Part shown: piece by piece, positions 42,190 through 53,536 of the stretch
How the letters are laid out: every line of letters starts with the position of its first letter
Numbering within the stretch: position 1 is the stretch's first letter
NCBI RefSeq assembly: GCF_004124235.1
Contig: NZ_CP032487.1
Location: 3,410,001-3,474,000 of the forward strand
Length of the DNA: 64,000 bases
Source of the DNA: Yersinia hibernica
Lineage (GTDB): Bacteria; Pseudomonadota; Gammaproteobacteria; Enterobacterales; Enterobacteriaceae
Reading direction: 5' to 3'
Notes under the pieces: generated by a model
Database searches by the model: none
Told to the model about the DNA's origin: nothing
Seen by the model: only the letters and a program-made list of their open reading frames with translations
Program-made: the position numbers and the translations under genes

Positions 42190-43626
42190 TTATTCATTCT
42201 CGGCGGTTAATGGCAATTCCACACGGAAGCAGACTGCGGCGTAATCCACTGACACCAATTGCAAGTCGCCCTGCATACGTTTGATGCAGTCCTGAGCAAT
42301 ACTCAACCCCAGCCCGCTGCCTTTGACGGCCCCTTTCCGCTGATGACTTCCTTGGAAAAAAGGCTCAAATATCATGGTTTCTTCCGATACCGGGATCGAT
42401 GCGCCGGTATTGGCAATATCAATTTGCACGCGGTTATTCACCTGGCGGCTACTCACCCAAATGGTACCGGATTCCTCGCCATAGTGCACCGCATTGGAGT
42501 AGAGATTATCTAATACCCGCATCAATAGTGTCGGATCTGCCCAACAAATATCCGCCTGAAGGTTAGTTTCGGTGCGAATCATCTTGGCACGCGCGGGGAG
42601 ACTATGGGCCGAAATCACGTCTTCAACCATTTCGACCAATTCAACATTTTCAAGCTCCCCGGGGCCATCGGCTAATTTACGGTTATAGTCCAAGAGTTGC
42701 TCAATCAATAATTGTAGATGGCGGCTACTATTATCAAGGATAGCGACCACTTCTTTTTGATCTTGGGTTAATGGCCCAGCCACCTCATCAGCTAATAATT
42801 CAGTGCCTTCGCGCATGCTGGCCAGTGGCGTTTTCAACTCATGGGAAATATGGCGCAAAAACTCATGGCGCTGTGATTCAAGCCAAGCTAAGCGCTCACT
42901 GAGCCAGATAATACGCTGTGCCAATGAGCGCAATTCGCGTGGCCCTTTAAACAATGTAGTATTACCCAGCGGCCGCCCTTCCCCTAGGCGATTAATCATT
43001 CGTTCGATACCCTTGACCGGCCCAATAATCATGCGGGTGAATAACACCACCAACAACACACTGACCAAAAACAGTAACAGGGATTGCCAGCCAAAAAATT
43101 GCCCGCGCTCGGCGATATCTTTTTGTAGCTGTTGTCCACGAGAGAAAATCACATCACGGGTGGCTTGCACCATTTCGGCATTGGAGCGGGAAAACTGCTC
43201 TAATAAGACCGAGGCATTTTGTTCTGGGCCACTATTTTTACATTGAATATCAGAAAGTTGTGTCAATAAGCCACGCAATGTCTGGTAATAGCGCGCATCA
43301 GGCAGGATGGCGGCATGAGTGTCAAGCATTTGAGCATACTGTTTGCGCTGATGCTGATAGAGTTTTGCCAGTGTCACGTCATCTAACACGCAATATTGGC
43401 GATAGCTGCGCTCCATTTCGAGTGCCACACTGGTCATTGCCTCACTGCGCCGGGCATCTGCCAGCGTTGTGCGGTTAATATCAGCCGCCTGAGTGCTAAG
43501 ATGGTCAAGACTTTGATATGCCTGATAGGCCAGCACCAAGAGAGGGAGCAGCACCAACAGAAACGCCATGAGCACCAATTGGCGTAAAGAACGGGGGAAC
43601 AAACGCCATCTTTTCAACGAAATCAT
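42190..43626 (-). CDS. glrK: GlrK (QseE), sensor histidine kinase
   Basis: 478 residues from ATG 43626, which has an AGG ribosome site seven bases upstream; ATG 43641 is an alternative. Two membrane helices (about 14-35 and 171-192) flank a periplasmic domain. The dimerisation histidine lies in LRHISHELKTPLASM, and the ATP-binding domain has GSGLGLSIAQDCI. GlrK phosphorylates GlrR and works with QseG in envelope sensing. Confidence 0.95.
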   Translation of the reverse strand: MISLKRWRLFPRSLRQLVLMAFLLVLLPLLVLAYQAYQSLDHLSTQAADINRTTLADARRSEAMTSVALEMERSYRQYCVLDDVTLAKLYQHQRKQYAQMLDTHAAILPDARYYQTLRGLLTQLSDIQCKNSGPEQNASVLLEQFSRSNAEMVQATRDVIFSRGQQLQKDIAERGQFFGWQSLLLFLVSVLLVVLFTRMIIGPVKGIERMINRLGEGRPLGNTTLFKGPRELRSLAQRIIWLSERLAWLESQRHEFLRHISHELKTPLASMREGTELLADEVAGPLTQDQKEVVAILDNSSRHLQLLIEQLLDYNRKLADGPGELENVELVEMVEDVISAHSLPARAKMIRTETNLQADICWADPTLLMRVLDNLYSNAVHYGEESGTIWVSSRQVNNRVQIDIANTGASIPVSEETMIFEPFFQGSHQRKGAVKGSGLGLSIAQDCIKRMQGDLQLVSVDYAAVCFRVELPLTAENE

Positions 43627-43724
43627 CTCATTACCTATCATTCTGTTGTGATGCTAACTGACTCTGTCAGGATTACAATGCCTATCAGCCAATTAATATC
43701 GCCGTAGCCGAACCCGAGATAAAA

Positions 43725-43757
43725 AAAAAGCACTTAGCGTTGAGCAAAGTGCTTTTT
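43725..43757 (-). terminator. Rho-independent terminator upstream of glrK
   Basis: On the minus strand AAAAAGCACTT pairs with AAGTGCTTTTT, followed by further T residues. It is the first strong intrinsic terminator downstream of the glmY promoter and lies about 100 bases before glrK. Confidence 0.85.
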
Positions 43758-43868
43758 ATTAAGACGGTTTGTCCATTATCACCAGAATCATCATCAGACC
43801 TGCTTTTATTGTCAGTTGCAGTAAAAACGGGAGCTTTAGCTGGTTTTTGACCATAATCAGATGTGACA

Positions 43869-43890
43869 ACGGGGCAATAAATTGCCCCGT
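43869..43890. repeat. Perfect hairpin ACGGGGCAAT/ATTGCCCCGT
   Basis: A ten-base perfect stem with a two-base loop. No T run follows on either strand, so it is not a standard terminator. It lies between glmY and the terminator at 43725 and may be an RNA processing or stability element. Confidence 0.6.
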
Positions 43891-43989
43891 CGCAGAATAT
43901 GTGGATGCCCTTAAACATCGTCTCCAGTTTGATGAAGCCAAGGCAATCATCGGGAGGATGAGACGAATAGCATCCAGACATGTCCAAAA

Positions 43990-44182
43990 TTGATGAACTA
44001 CTCATCACAGCAGGACATAGGCGGCACCTCACTCAACGTGTCGTCCGATGCTTGATAATGTGCATTCACACAATATCGGTTTAGGTGGACGATAGGCGCC
44101 AGTCTTAGGCATCATTCGGTGGCTTATGAAGCGCATATTCCGCTTTACAGCGGGACTATCATAAAAAGTGAATGAGCAACTG
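43990..44182 (-). ncRNA. glmY: GlmY small regulatory RNA (3' end uncertain)
   Basis: The 5' end begins AGTTGCTCATTCAC on the minus strand, close to the GlmY start. The first stem-loop is intact: CATTC/GAATG, TTATGA/TCATAA and CCGCT/AGCGG nest around a short GTAA loop (44113-44174). GlmY protects GlmZ by titrating RapZ, so raising GlmS synthesis for amino sugars. A sigma-54 promoter places +1 near 44182. Synteny between purL and glrK agrees. I could not find a convincing terminator near the expected length, so the end at about 43990 is a guess. Confidence 0.8.
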
Positions 44183-44192
44183 ATAGAGATAA

Positions 44193-44209
44193 TGCAGGTA
44201 GCGTGCCAA
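44193..44209 (-). promoter_or_regulatory. Sigma-54 promoter of glmY
   Basis: Minus-strand TTGGCACGCTACCTGCA has the -24 GG and -12 GC elements exactly ten bases apart and fits TGGCACG-N4-TTGCW with one change. The -12 element is about 12 bases from the GlmY 5' end. Confidence 0.88.
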
Positions 44210-44314
44210 GTTAAAAAATAAAAACTTAACACCATGAATTTAATTGATATTTATTTTAAAACTCTAGTTTTAATGTGAATAACACTGACCAGGTTTAGCC
44301 ATTGACTGACATTT

Positions 44315-44332
44315 TGTCGCTAATCCCCGACA
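44315..44332. promoter_or_regulatory. GlrR activator box 1
   Basis: TGTC-GCTAATCCCC-GACA is a perfect TGTC-N10-GACA site about 135 bases upstream of the glmY start. Confidence 0.85.
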
Positions 44333-44362
44333 CTCAACCAGCTATAAAATAAAACACATATA

Positions 44363-44375
44363 AATCAATGAATTA
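44363..44375. promoter_or_regulatory. IHF-like site in the glmY upstream region
   Basis: AATCAATGAATTA matches WATCAANNNNTTR fully. It lies between GlrR boxes 1 and 2. The region is AT-rich, so a chance match is possible, but IHF bending would suit a sigma-54 promoter with distant activator sites. Confidence 0.45.
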
Positions 44376-44377
44376 AA

Positions 44378-44395
44378 TGTCTCTTTTTTGAGACA
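44378..44395. promoter_or_regulatory. GlrR activator box 2
   Basis: TGTC-TCTTTTTTGA-GACA is a perfect TGTC-N10-GACA site. The inner TC/GA makes the palindrome longer than in the other two boxes. Confidence 0.85.
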
Positions 44396-44409
44396 GAGAA
44401 TGTATTGAT

Positions 44410-44427
44410 TGTCGCGATTTACCGACA
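44410..44427. promoter_or_regulatory. GlrR activator box 3
   Basis: TGTC-GCGATTTACC-GACA is a perfect TGTC-N10-GACA site, 32 bases (about three helical turns) from box 2. Confidence 0.85.
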
Positions 44428-44847
44428 TGCTCAATTAACATGCTAATAATCAACAAGTTAAATCAACCTCCATTAACTGAAAGGCTCGTCAACTTCTCCT
44501 CGTCTTCAACCTATCACCGCCAGTGTGCCGGCTGCGGTATAAATCATTATGCCGTTATAAATTATGTGATTTCATCACCACAACAAATGAATCATGCTAA
44601 TGACCTGGCTCTGGTTCCTGATAAAAAACCACCAAAGCGCAGATCGCAATACTTATTAATAATTGTACTTTGGCAGTGACATTGTCATCAGAAAGATTTG
44701 CTGCCAAAAACTGTCGTTAAGTCATTGCTTCATTAAGTTCGAGTAACAGATATGCGAATAAAACCTAACCTATAACATTAACAATGTAGCTGGCGAATAT
44801 TATCTAATAAATAAAATATAATTCTGCCATACAAAGGAATATACATT

Positions 44848-45321
44848 ATGATAAATATCATAGCCGTATTACTTCATAGCATTATTCTTTTTTCTCCCTT
44901 AGCATCATCCAGCCTTAATGGTTTGTTTAGCAGCGCCAAAGCATATAATGCCGTCACTGCGGAGACTGGCCAGTTGCTAACCATGGTGGCAAAGCAGGAA
45001 ATGAGCCGTTTAGTTAGCTTCGAAAGTGATATTTTTCCCGATTTTAATATTGAATTTACCGGCTCATATTATAATAAAGACTCAGCTGAGTATGAAATTT
45101 CGTTTACCTTGGAATCACAAGGAATACTAAATTATAACGCATATATCATCAACGATAGCGATATGGTAATGGATAATGATACCGGATATATTAATAACAA
45201 TAAGAAGAGCATAAAGTTAAAAATGAGCAGTGTTCAACCGGGAACGTATCAACTCATTATTGAGATTGCTGATAATAAAAAAGAAACCAAGGTAAGAACC
45301 CGTACAATAACTATTATATAA
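44848..45321 (+). CDS. Small exported hypothetical protein, beta-rich
   Basis: 157 residues, not recognised. An N-terminal signal (IIAVLLHSIILFSPLASSS) precedes a mature protein. The second half has alternating strands (EFTGSYYNKDSAEYEISFTL, GTYQLIIEIADNKKETKVRT) suggestive of an Ig-like or beta-sandwich fold. The ribosome site AAAGGAA lies 11-17 bases upstream. It is an orphan in an AT-rich gap between glmY and purL, where neither E. coli nor the pathway requires a gene. Function unknown. Confidence 0.6.
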   Translation: MINIIAVLLHSIILFSPLASSSLNGLFSSAKAYNAVTAETGQLLTMVAKQEMSRLVSFESDIFPDFNIEFTGSYYNKDSAEYEISFTLESQGILNYNAYIINDSDMVMDNDTGYINNNKKSIKLKMSSVQPGTYQLIIEIADNKKETKVRTRTITII

Positions 45322-45330
45322 TTAGCCAGA

Positions 45331-45358
45331 TAAAAATAAGGGGGCATAACGCCCCCTT
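45331..45358 (-). terminator. Terminator of purL
   Basis: Minus-strand AAGGGGGC-GTTAT-GCCCCCTT is followed by ATTTTTA. It lies just after the purL stop and may also serve the convergent small ORF at 44848. Confidence 0.85.
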
Positions 45359-45364
45359 GCCCCA

Positions 45365-48300
45365 TTAAGCCAATTGTTTACGTGCATTACGGAACATACG
45401 CATCCACGGGCTATCCTCGCCCCACTCTTCCGGGTGCCACGAATGACTTACCGTACGGAAGACACGTTCGGGGTGCGGCATCATCACTGTTGCGCGGCCA
45501 GTAATACTCGTCACTGCCGTGATACCATGGGCGGAACCATTCGGGTTAGCTGGGTATTGCTCAGTGACCACACCTTGGTTATTGACAAAACGCAAGGCCA
45601 CCAGATTGCTCTGTTCGATGATGGCCAAATGCGCAGCATCACGAACTTCCACTCGCCCCTCACCATGCGAAACCGCAATTGGCATGCGGGAGCCGGCCAT
45701 ATCCTGCATAAACAGTGATGGGTTGTTGGTCACTTCAACCAGACTGAAACGCGCTTCAAAGCGATCAGATAGGTTGCGAACAAACCGTGGCCAGTGCTCA
45801 GCTCCTGGGATAAGCTCGCGCAAATTCGACATCATCTGGCAACCATTACACACTCCCAGCGCCAGAGTTTCAGGGCGATGGAAGAAAGCTTCAAACTCAT
45901 CACGCACACGCGCATTGAACAAAATCGACTTCGCCCAGCCCTCACCGGCACCCAGCACATCGCCATAAGAGAAACCGCCACAAGCCACTAAGGTCTGGAA
46001 GGATTGTAAATCAATGCGCCCCGCCAGCAAGTCACTCATATGCACATCTACCGCATCAAAACCGGCGCGGTGGAAAGCAGCGGCCATCTCAACGTGGGAG
46101 TTAACCCCCTGCTCACGCAGCACCGCCACTTTCGGCCGCGTTTGTTTAATGATGTATGGCGCAGCAATATCATCGGCGGGATCAAAGGTCAGTTTAACAT
46201 TCAAGCCAGGATCAGTTTCATCCTGTTTGGCCTGATGCTCCTGATCTGCGCAATCTGGATTATCGCGCAGGCGCTGCATTTGCCAAGTCGTTTCAGCCCA
46301 CCATAAGCGCAGAGTGCTGCGTTTTTCGCTGTATACCACCTCAGTGCCACTGCGGATATCAACGATATCACCGTCAACAGCACGGCCCAGATAATGCACA
46401 CAGTTTGCCAAACCATGGTCTGCCAGCACTTTTTCTACCGCCGCTTGTTGCTCGGCACGCACCTGAATAACCGCCCCCAACTCCTCATTAAATAAGGCCG
46501 CCAGTGCATCGTCACCCAAAGATTGAATATCGACATGCACGCCGCAGTGGCCGGCAAAGGCCATTTCCGCCAGTGTCACCAACAACCCGCCATCTGAGCG
46601 GTCGTGGTAAGCCAGTAAGGCTTTATCGGCCACTAAGCGCTGCATGGCATTGAAGAAACCGGCTAATTGTTGCACATCACGCACATCAGCCGGTTTATCC
46701 CCTAATTGACGATAAACCTGAGTCAATGCAGTCGCGCCTAGGGCATTATGGCCCGCGCCTAAATCAATCAACAACAGCGCGTTAGCGCCCTTATCCGTGC
46801 GCAATTGCGGTGTGACGGTGTGACGAACATCTTCGACGCGAGCAAAGGCAGTAATCACCAATGACAGCGGCGAGGTCATTTCGCGCTGCTCGTCACCTTC
46901 CTGCCAGCGGGTTTTCATCGACATCGAGTCTTTGCCCACGGGGATGGTAATCTCCAGTGCCGGGCACAACTCTTCGCCCACCGCGCGCACGGCTTCATAT
47001 AAGCCGGCATCTTCACCGGGATGACCGGCAGCGGACATCCAGTTAGCCGACAATTTAATGCGCTTGAGTTCGCCAATTTGCGTCGCGGCAATGTTAGTCA
47101 GTGCTTCGCCCACCGCCAAACGGGCGGATGCAGCAAAGTCCAGCAAGGCCACGGGCGCACGTTCGCCCAGCGACATCGCCTCGCCATAGTAGCTGTCCAG
47201 GCTAGCGCTGGTGACGGCACAATCAGCCACTGGAATCTGCCACGGCCCCACCATCTGATCACGGGTCACCATGCCGGTTACGGTACGGTCGCCAATGGTG
47301 ATAAGGAAAGTTTTCTCGGCGACGGCCGGTAAATGCATCACGCGTTTGACCGCATCAGCAATGCTGATTTCAGCCCGTTGCAGTGCTTCACCCTGTGCTT
47401 GCAGGCGCTTGACATCACGCAACATTTTCGGGGTTTTGCCTAACAACACATCCAACGGCATATCTATTGGCTGGTTGCCGAAATGGCGGTCATTTAGGGT
47501 CAAATGTTTTTCTTCGGTGGCTTCACCAATCACCGCATATGGCGCACGTTCTCGGCGGCAAATTTCATCAAATTGCGCCAGTTGCGCGGGAGCAACCGCC
47601 AGGACATAACGCTCTTGAGATTCATTACACCACACTTCCAGCGGGCTCATGCCCGGCTCGTCGTTAAGGATGTCGCGCAGTTCAAACCGGCCGCCACGAC
47701 CGCCGTCACTCACCAGCTCTGGCATGGCATTAGATAGCCCCCCAGCCCCGACATCATGAATAAACAGAATTGGGTTGTGGTCACCTAGCTGCCAGCAGCG
47801 GTCAATCACTTCCTGACAGCGGCGCTCCATTTCTGGGTTATCGCGCTGTACCGAAGCAAAATCCAGATCAGCATCAGATTGGCCGGAGGCCATGGAAGAG
47901 GCCGCACCGCCACCCAATCCGATATTCATCGCCGGGCCGCCGAGCACCACCAGCTTGGCCCCCACGGTGATTTCACCTTTCTGCACATGGTCAGCACGGA
48001 TATTGCCAATCCCGCCCGCCAGCATGATGGGCTTATGGTAGCCGCGTAGCTCAGTGCCATTATGGCTGTTGACGCGCTCTTCATAGGTACGGAAATAACC
48101 CAGCAGTGCCGGGCGACCAAATTCGTTATTGAATGCCGCGCCGCCCAAGGGGCCTTCGGTCATAATATCCAACGCGGTCACAATGCGCTCTGGCTTGCCG
48201 AAATTCTCTTCCCACGGCTGTTCAAAGCCGGGAATGCGCAAGTTAGACACCGAGAAGCCCACCAAACCGGCTTTCGGCTTAGCACCGCGCCCGGTGGCAC

Positions 48301-49255
48301 CTTCATCGCGAATCTCGCCACCAGAACCGGTAGCCGCACCCGGCCACGGCGAAATCGCTGTCGGATGGTTGTGGGTTTCCACTTTCATCAAGATATGCGC
48401 CGCTTCCTGATGATAGCCATATACCCCATTTTCAGGTGCCGCGAAGAAGCGCCCAACCTGAGAACCTTCCATGACCGCGGCATTGTCTTTATAGGCAGAC
48501 AGCACGTAATCCGGGGTATGTTCAAAGGTGTTTTTGATCATCTTAAACAGCGATTTAGGCTGCTCAACACCATCAATTTTCCAGTCCGCATTAAAAATCT
48601 TATGACGGCAATGCTCGGAGTTGGCCTGAGCAAACATATACAGCTCGATATCCGTCGGGTTGCGCCCCAGATCAGTAAAGGCCGCCAGCAAATAATCAAT
48701 TTCATCCGGTGCCAGCGCCAAGCCCAATCTAATATTGGCCTGCTCCAGTGCACTACGGCCCTGAGCCAGAATATCCACCCGTTGTACCGGGGCTGGCTGG
48801 TGATGGGAGAACAGTTGCTCGGCTTGCTGTAAATCGGTGAATACCGTTTCCATCATGCGGTCATGCAGCAGCGCCGACAATTGTTGCCATTGCTTTTCAG
48901 TCAGATGCGGGCCTTGGATATAAAAAGCCAAACCGCGCTCTAACCGCAGAACCTGCGGCAATGCGCAGTTGTGGGCAATATCGGTGGCTTTGGAAGACCA
49001 TGGTGAAATAGTCCCCGGCCTTGGGGTTACCAAGAGTAAACGCCCTTGTGGCGCATGTTCAGGGAGAGATGGCCCATATTGAAGCAGCCGCTGGAGTCTG
49101 GCGTGTTCATCAGCACTTAATGGGGCGCTAACATCGGCAAAGTGAACATATTCGGCGTAGATATCATCGACTGGCAGATGAGCATCCTGGCAACGGGACA
49201 GCAGTTTGGTAATACGAAAAGCCGACAAAGCGGGCGAACCACGCAGTATTTCCAT
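45365..49255 (-). CDS. purL: Phosphoribosylformylglycinamidine synthase (large single-chain PurL)
   Basis: 1296 residues, the large form found in gammaproteobacteria. The synthetase domains show [19 protein letters not shown] and [10 protein letters not shown]. The C-terminal glutaminase domain has the nucleophile in [13 protein letters not shown] and the histidine/glutamate in the final HPERVF segment. It converts FGAR to FGAM in purine synthesis. A PurR box lies about 100 bases upstream. Confidence 0.98.
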   Translation of the reverse strand: MEILRGSPALSAFRITKLLSRCQDAHLPVDDIYAEYVHFADVSAPLSADEHARLQRLLQYGPSLPEHAPQGRLLLVTPRPGTISPWSSKATDIAHNCALPQVLRLERGLAFYIQGPHLTEKQWQQLSALLHDRMMETVFTDLQQAEQLFSHHQPAPVQRVDILAQGRSALEQANIRLGLALAPDEIDYLLAAFTDLGRNPTDIELYMFAQANSEHCRHKIFNADWKIDGVEQPKSLFKMIKNTFEHTPDYVLSAYKDNAAVMEGSQVGRFFAAPENGVYGYHQEAAHILMKVETHNHPTAISPWPGAATGSGGEIRDEGATGRGAKPKAGLVGFSVSNLRIPGFEQPWEENFGKPERIVTALDIMTEGPLGGAAFNNEFGRPALLGYFRTYEERVNSHNGTELRGYHKPIMLAGGIGNIRADHVQKGEITVGAKLVVLGGPAMNIGLGGGAASSMASGQSDADLDFASVQRDNPEMERRCQEVIDRCWQLGDHNPILFIHDVGAGGLSNAMPELVSDGGRGGRFELRDILNDEPGMSPLEVWCNESQERYVLAVAPAQLAQFDEICRRERAPYAVIGEATEEKHLTLNDRHFGNQPIDMPLDVLLGKTPKMLRDVKRLQAQGEALQRAEISIADAVKRVMHLPAVAEKTFLITIGDRTVTGMVTRDQMVGPWQIPVADCAVTSASLDSYYGEAMSLGERAPVALLDFAASARLAVGEALTNIAATQIGELKRIKLSANWMSAAGHPGEDAGLYEAVRAVGEELCPALEITIPVGKDSMSMKTRWQEGDEQREMTSPLSLVITAFARVEDVRHTVTPQLRTDKGANALLLIDLGAGHNALGATALTQVYRQLGDKPADVRDVQQLAGFFNAMQRLVADKALLAYHDRSDGGLLVTLAEMAFAGHCGVHVDIQSLGDDALAALFNEELGAVIQVRAEQQAAVEKVLADHGLANCVHYLGRAVDGDIVDIRSGTEVVYSEKRSTLRLWWAETTWQMQRLRDNPDCADQEHQAKQDETDPGLNVKLTFDPADDIAAPYIIKQTRPKVAVLREQGVNSHVEMAAAFHRAGFDAVDVHMSDLLAGRIDLQSFQTLVACGGFSYGDVLGAGEGWAKSILFNARVRDEFEAFFHRPETLALGVCNGCQMMSNLRELIPGAEHWPRFVRNLSDRFEARFSLVEVTNNPSLFMQDMAGSRMPIAVSHGEGRVEVRDAAHLAIIEQSNLVALRFVNNQGVVTEQYPANPNGSAHGITAVTSITGRATVMMPHPERVFRTVSHSWHPEEWGEDSPWMRMFRNARKQLA

Positions 49256-49554
49256 AATCTAAGTTTCTCTCGTCTTCGAAGCGACTGGAACAGCACTTCA
49301 TTGGGCGCAACAGGGGAAAACGCGCGCCATTATAGTGAATCTAAGCCGCCGACGAAACCGTTTGCGTAGCTATTATTCATAATTGCGTCAGAAACCTCCG
49401 TCAGAGATGGCCATTACATGCTGGGTAAATAGCACGTAATTAAAGTTGCACACTGACGATTTGTTGCGCAAAATGCCACTCCACTGGGGATTTAACCATG
49501 TCGATTTTAAGCTTCACGACACATATATAAAGAGCGCTGCCGAGAGATAACTAT
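49256..49554. promoter_or_regulatory. Divergent purL / mltF intergenic region
   Basis: Nearly 300 bases hold the two promoters. The only site recognised is the PurR box at 49352-49367. No RNA gene or repeat was seen. Confidence 0.6.
49352..49367. promoter_or_regulatory. PurR operator of purL
   Basis: ACGAAACCGTTTGCGT is a near-palindrome of the PurR consensus ACGCAAACGTTTGCGT. Confidence 0.85.
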
Positions 49555-51015
49555 TTGACGCGCATAAAATTAAATTACTTTTTTATTGGTGTAGTTGCCT
49601 TACTTCTGGCCCTCGCGCTATGGCCTAATATTCCGTGGCGCAGTGACCAAGAGGGGCAACTGGACCGCATAAAAGCCCGTGGTGAACTGCGAGTTAGCAC
49701 AATAAGTTCACCACTTATCTACTCAACCGGAAAGGATGGCCCTTCCGGTCTCGACTATGAGCTGGCAAAACGTTTTGCTGACTATCTGGGGGTTAAGCTG
49801 GTGATGACCCCACATCATAATATCAATGATCTGTTTGATGCTTTAGATAGCGATGATGCCGACCTGATTGCCGCCGGGCTAATTTATAACAATGAACGCC
49901 TTAATCGGGCGCGCACCGGCCCTGCCTATTATTCGGTATCGCAACAGTTAGTCTACCGGTTGGGGTCTCCACGGCCAAAATCATTCAGTGACTTAAAAGG
50001 TCAGTTGATTGTGGCCTCGGGTTCAGCCCATATGACCACCTTAAAGCAGCTGAAACAAACTAAATATCCCGACCTTAACTGGGGCTCGTCCATCGACCGC
50101 TCAGGAAAAGAGTTATTGGAGCAAGTTGCTGATGGCAAACTCGATTATACCCTCGGTGATTCCGTCACCATTGCGCTGCTGCAACGCATTCATCCGCAAT
50201 TAGCAGTGGCATTTGACGTCACAGATGAAGAACCGGTGACCTGGTATTTCCCACAAAGCAATGATGACAGCCTGTATGCGGCGATGCTTGATTTCTACAG
50301 CCAGATGGTGGAGGACGGCAGTTTGGCGCGGCTGGAGGAAAAATATCTCGGCCATGTCGGCAGTTTTGATTATGTCGATACCAAAACATTCCTCTCCGCT
50401 ATCGACAATGTGCTGCCCACTTTCCAGCATCTGTTTGAAAAACATGCCGGTGAAATTGACTGGAAATTACTGGCGGCGATTGCTTATCAGGAATCCCATT
50501 GGAATCCACAAGCCACCTCCCCCACTGGCGTGCGCGGCTTGATGATGTTAACCCGCGCCACCGCCAGTGGGCTAGGGGTTAAAGATAGGGTTGATCCCGA
50601 GGAGAGCATTAAAGGCGGCTCTATTTACTTACAGCGCTTGATGCAAAAAGTGCCCGAGACCATTCCTGAAGACGAGCGCATCTGGTTCGCGCTGGCGGCC
50701 TATAACTTAGGTTATGGCCATATGCTTGATGCCCGCAAGCTGACCAAAAGTCAAAATGGTAATCCTGACAGTTGGGTTGATGTCAAAATGCGGCTACCGA
50801 TGTTGAGCCAAAAACGCTACTACCCGAGCACCACTTATGGTTACGCCCGGGGTCATGAAGCTTATAGTTACGTCGAAAACATTCGCCGCTATCAGGTCAG
50901 TCTGGAAGGGTATTTGCAGGAAAAAGAGAAAAAAGCCGCCCAACATGCGGCGATTGAAGCCGAACTGGGTAAAGGTTATCCGGTGGTCGGCCCCGACTGG
51001 TCAGTCAATAAGTAG
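49555..51015 (+). CDS. mltF: MltF, membrane-bound lytic murein transglycosylase F
   Basis: 486 residues from TTG 49555; no in-frame ATG fits the conserved N-terminus. An N-terminal membrane segment precedes a solute-binding-like regulatory domain (about 45-265). A lytic transglycosylase domain follows, with the catalytic Glu in [15 protein letters not shown]. It cuts peptidoglycan glycan strands at the outer membrane. The C-terminus is about 30 residues shorter than in E. coli. Confidence 0.93.
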   Translation: MTRIKLNYFFIGVVALLLALALWPNIPWRSDQEGQLDRIKARGELRVSTISSPLIYSTGKDGPSGLDYELAKRFADYLGVKLVMTPHHNINDLFDALDSDDADLIAAGLIYNNERLNRARTGPAYYSVSQQLVYRLGSPRPKSFSDLKGQLIVASGSAHMTTLKQLKQTKYPDLNWGSSIDRSGKELLEQVADGKLDYTLGDSVTIALLQRIHPQLAVAFDVTDEEPVTWYFPQSNDDSLYAAMLDFYSQMVEDGSLARLEEKYLGHVGSFDYVDTKTFLSAIDNVLPTFQHLFEKHAGEIDWKLLAAIAYQESHWNPQATSPTGVRGLMMLTRATASGLGVKDRVDPEESIKGGSIYLQRLMQKVPETIPEDERIWFALAAYNLGYGHMLDARKLTKSQNGNPDSWVDVKMRLPMLSQKRYYPSTTYGYARGHEAYSYVENIRRYQVSLEGYLQEKEKKAAQHAAIEAELGKGYPVVGPDWSVNK

Positions 51016-51043
51016 CCCACTTATGATTTGTGTTGTTTATTGA

Positions 51044-51634
<591 letters not shown>

Positions 51635-51744
51635 TCACTAAATTCACTATAAAGTAGCTCAATACATGACTATCGGTTAATGTGCCGACAGCATAGGAAA
51701 TATTTCTGATATAAATGATATGCAACTATATGGAAGCCAGATCA

Positions 51745-52794
51745 ATGAAGCTCAGCAAGAAAAATGCGGCCATCGTGCGCAAAGCCCTTGATGGATGGGC
51801 CAAAGAAGGTGTTATTCCTGCAGAAGAACATCAGCGCTTGCTGGCCAATGTTGATGTGCAACCTTTTGACTGGCGCAGACTGGCAGGTTATGCCTTCCTT
51901 GCCGCATTGGCATCACTGGTTATCGCGCTTGGCAGCCTGATGGCCGATACATTCTTATTAGCCTGGATTAGCCAGTTTTTCCGCTTTGATGCCCCGGTTC
52001 GAGTGCTTGTCACCGGTATCTTGGCGGCGGCTTGTTACAGTTCGGGCTTTTACCGCCGCCGCCGAGATGCCAGTAAAATCTACAGTAATGAGGCCATATT
52101 ATTTCTCGGTGTCATTATGACCGCCGCGGCAATCGGCCAACTCGGCATATGGCTGGATAATGGCAGTGGCCGAATCTCCGTGTTATTGCTCTTGGGCACC
52201 CTTATCTATGGCGTGGTGGGTTGGTATGGCCGCTCGCCACTGGTATGGCTATTTGCCTTACTGTCACTGGGGAATACTTTTGGTGCAGAAACCGGTTATC
52301 TGTCCGGCTGGGGCGCATACTGGCTAGGAATGAGTTACCCCGTGCGCTTTATCGCCTTTGGTTTACTGCTTTGCGCCAGCGCCTTAACCTTACAGCCCCA
52401 ATTAGCGGCGCGCCGGCTGGAGAGAGTGTCTCAAGCTATGGGGCTACTTTACCTGTTTATTGCCTTATGGTTGCTGTCAATTTTTGGCAATTACGGCGAT
52501 ATCGACCATTGGTATCAAGTACGCCAGATTGAACTGCTGCATTGGAGTCTACTCTTTGCGCTCGCGGCCGCCGCCGCAATCTGGCTCGGGTTAAAGCGCG
52601 ATGATGCCATGCTGCGTGGTTTTGGCCTGACCTTCTTGGCCATCAACCTGTACACCCGCTTTTTCGAGTTCTTTTGGGATGCCATGCCGAAAACTATCTT
52701 CTTCCTGCTACTCGGGATCAGTTTATGGTGGTTGGGCAGACATGCCGAGCGGATCTGGCAGCTCGGCCACCACGAAAATGACGTAACTCACTAA
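51745..52794 (+). CDS. DUF2157 multi-spanning membrane protein
   Basis: 349 residues from ATG 51745, with GGAAG upstream; the frame opens ten codons earlier. A short soluble N-terminus (SKKNAAIVRKALDGWAKEGV) typical of DUF2157 precedes about nine or ten membrane helices. Function unknown. It is absent from this place in E. coli and stands alone. Confidence 0.8.
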   Translation: MKLSKKNAAIVRKALDGWAKEGVIPAEEHQRLLANVDVQPFDWRRLAGYAFLAALASLVIALGSLMADTFLLAWISQFFRFDAPVRVLVTGILAAACYSSGFYRRRRDASKIYSNEAILFLGVIMTAAAIGQLGIWLDNGSGRISVLLLLGTLIYGVVGWYGRSPLVWLFALLSLGNTFGAETGYLSGWGAYWLGMSYPVRFIAFGLLLCASALTLQPQLAARRLERVSQAMGLLYLFIALWLLSIFGNYGDIDHWYQVRQIELLHWSLLFALAAAAAIWLGLKRDDAMLRGFGLTFLAINLYTRFFEFFWDAMPKTIFFLLLGISLWWLGRHAERIWQLGHHENDVTH

Positions 52795-52852
52795 AGCGCC
52801 TACGAATAAAACGGCAGTGGGCTTAGCCCCACTGTCGCGATCCGTCAGCCGC

Positions 52853-53536
52853 TTATTCCAATTGCTGTAATTCGCCGGTTTTACTCACCCGCCAGCGGTG
52901 CTCACAAAAATGCAGCAGTGGGTTATCTTGCTTACTGTCACTGTAGCCACTATGAAGTTGCAACGGAGCCCCTAAGCGCTGCTCTAATTGCACCACTTTC
53001 TCCGGCCCTAAGCAACGCAGTGGCAGCACCCAGCCCCCATTACGCCGAGCCATGCGGCTGCCCACCAGCCGTAAGCGGTGAATAAAATCTGAATCGTGAT
53101 AAACCTGCTCGACCAGGCGTTGCGGCGAGCCAGTGATTAACCAAACTTGAGCATCAGTGCTGTCCAGATATTGGCGCAGCCGCATCATGACCACCGGGAA
53201 TTCAGTGACTTTTTGGCGAAAATCATTCACAAAAAGTAACTCCAGATTCCTCAGATGGGCTTCCCGTCGGCCAAAAGTGCTCGCCCACAGCAACAAACTC
53301 ATTGGCCATCGCGCACAGCGCCCACCCAGCAATAATCCCAATCCAATCACCGGCAACAGGGGGATGACCAACAATAGATTCAGTGGTAAATGGCGCAGCA
53401 GAAAACGCAAAAAGCTGCCAAACATATCCTGTTGATGCAACGTGCCGTCTAAATCAAAGAAGACCACGCGTTTGACACCTGCCGCTTGTGGCTCTGCCGC
53501 CATGTCTGCTTGCTCGGCATTCAAATTATTCGTCAT
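52853..53536 (-). CDS. pgpC: PgpC (YfhB), phosphatidylglycerophosphatase C
   Basis: 227 residues. The HAD catalytic motif is FFDLDGTLHQQD, with later motifs WLITGSPQRLVEQVY and SGYSDSKQDNPLL. One or two membrane helices lie near residues 45-85. It dephosphorylates phosphatidylglycerophosphate in the inner membrane. Position next to tadA agrees with E. coli yfhB. Confidence 0.92.
   Translation of the reverse strand: MTNNLNAEQADMAAEPQAAGVKRVVFFDLDGTLHQQDMFGSFLRFLLRHLPLNLLLVIPLLPVIGLGLLLGGRCARWPMSLLLWASTFGRREAHLRNLELLFVNDFRQKVTEFPVVMMRLRQYLDSTDAQVWLITGSPQRLVEQVYHDSDFIHRLRLVGSRMARRNGGWVLPLRCLGPEKVVQLEQRLGAPLQLHSGYSDSKQDNPLLHFCEHRWRVSKTGELQQLE

Noticed and set aside
43685..44032. 115-residue minus-strand ORF between glmY and glrK
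   Set aside because: It runs through the perfect hairpin and the rho-independent terminator, so it is not a credible coding sequence.
44440..44679. 79-residue plus-strand ORF upstream of the exported protein
   Set aside because: No signal peptide, no clear ribosome site and biased, low-information sequence. It lies right after the GlrR boxes. Left out for lack of support.
52815..52834. CAGTGGG/CCCCACTG hairpin between the DUF2157 gene and pgpC
   Set aside because: The stem is good, but no T run follows on either strand, so I did not call it a terminator.
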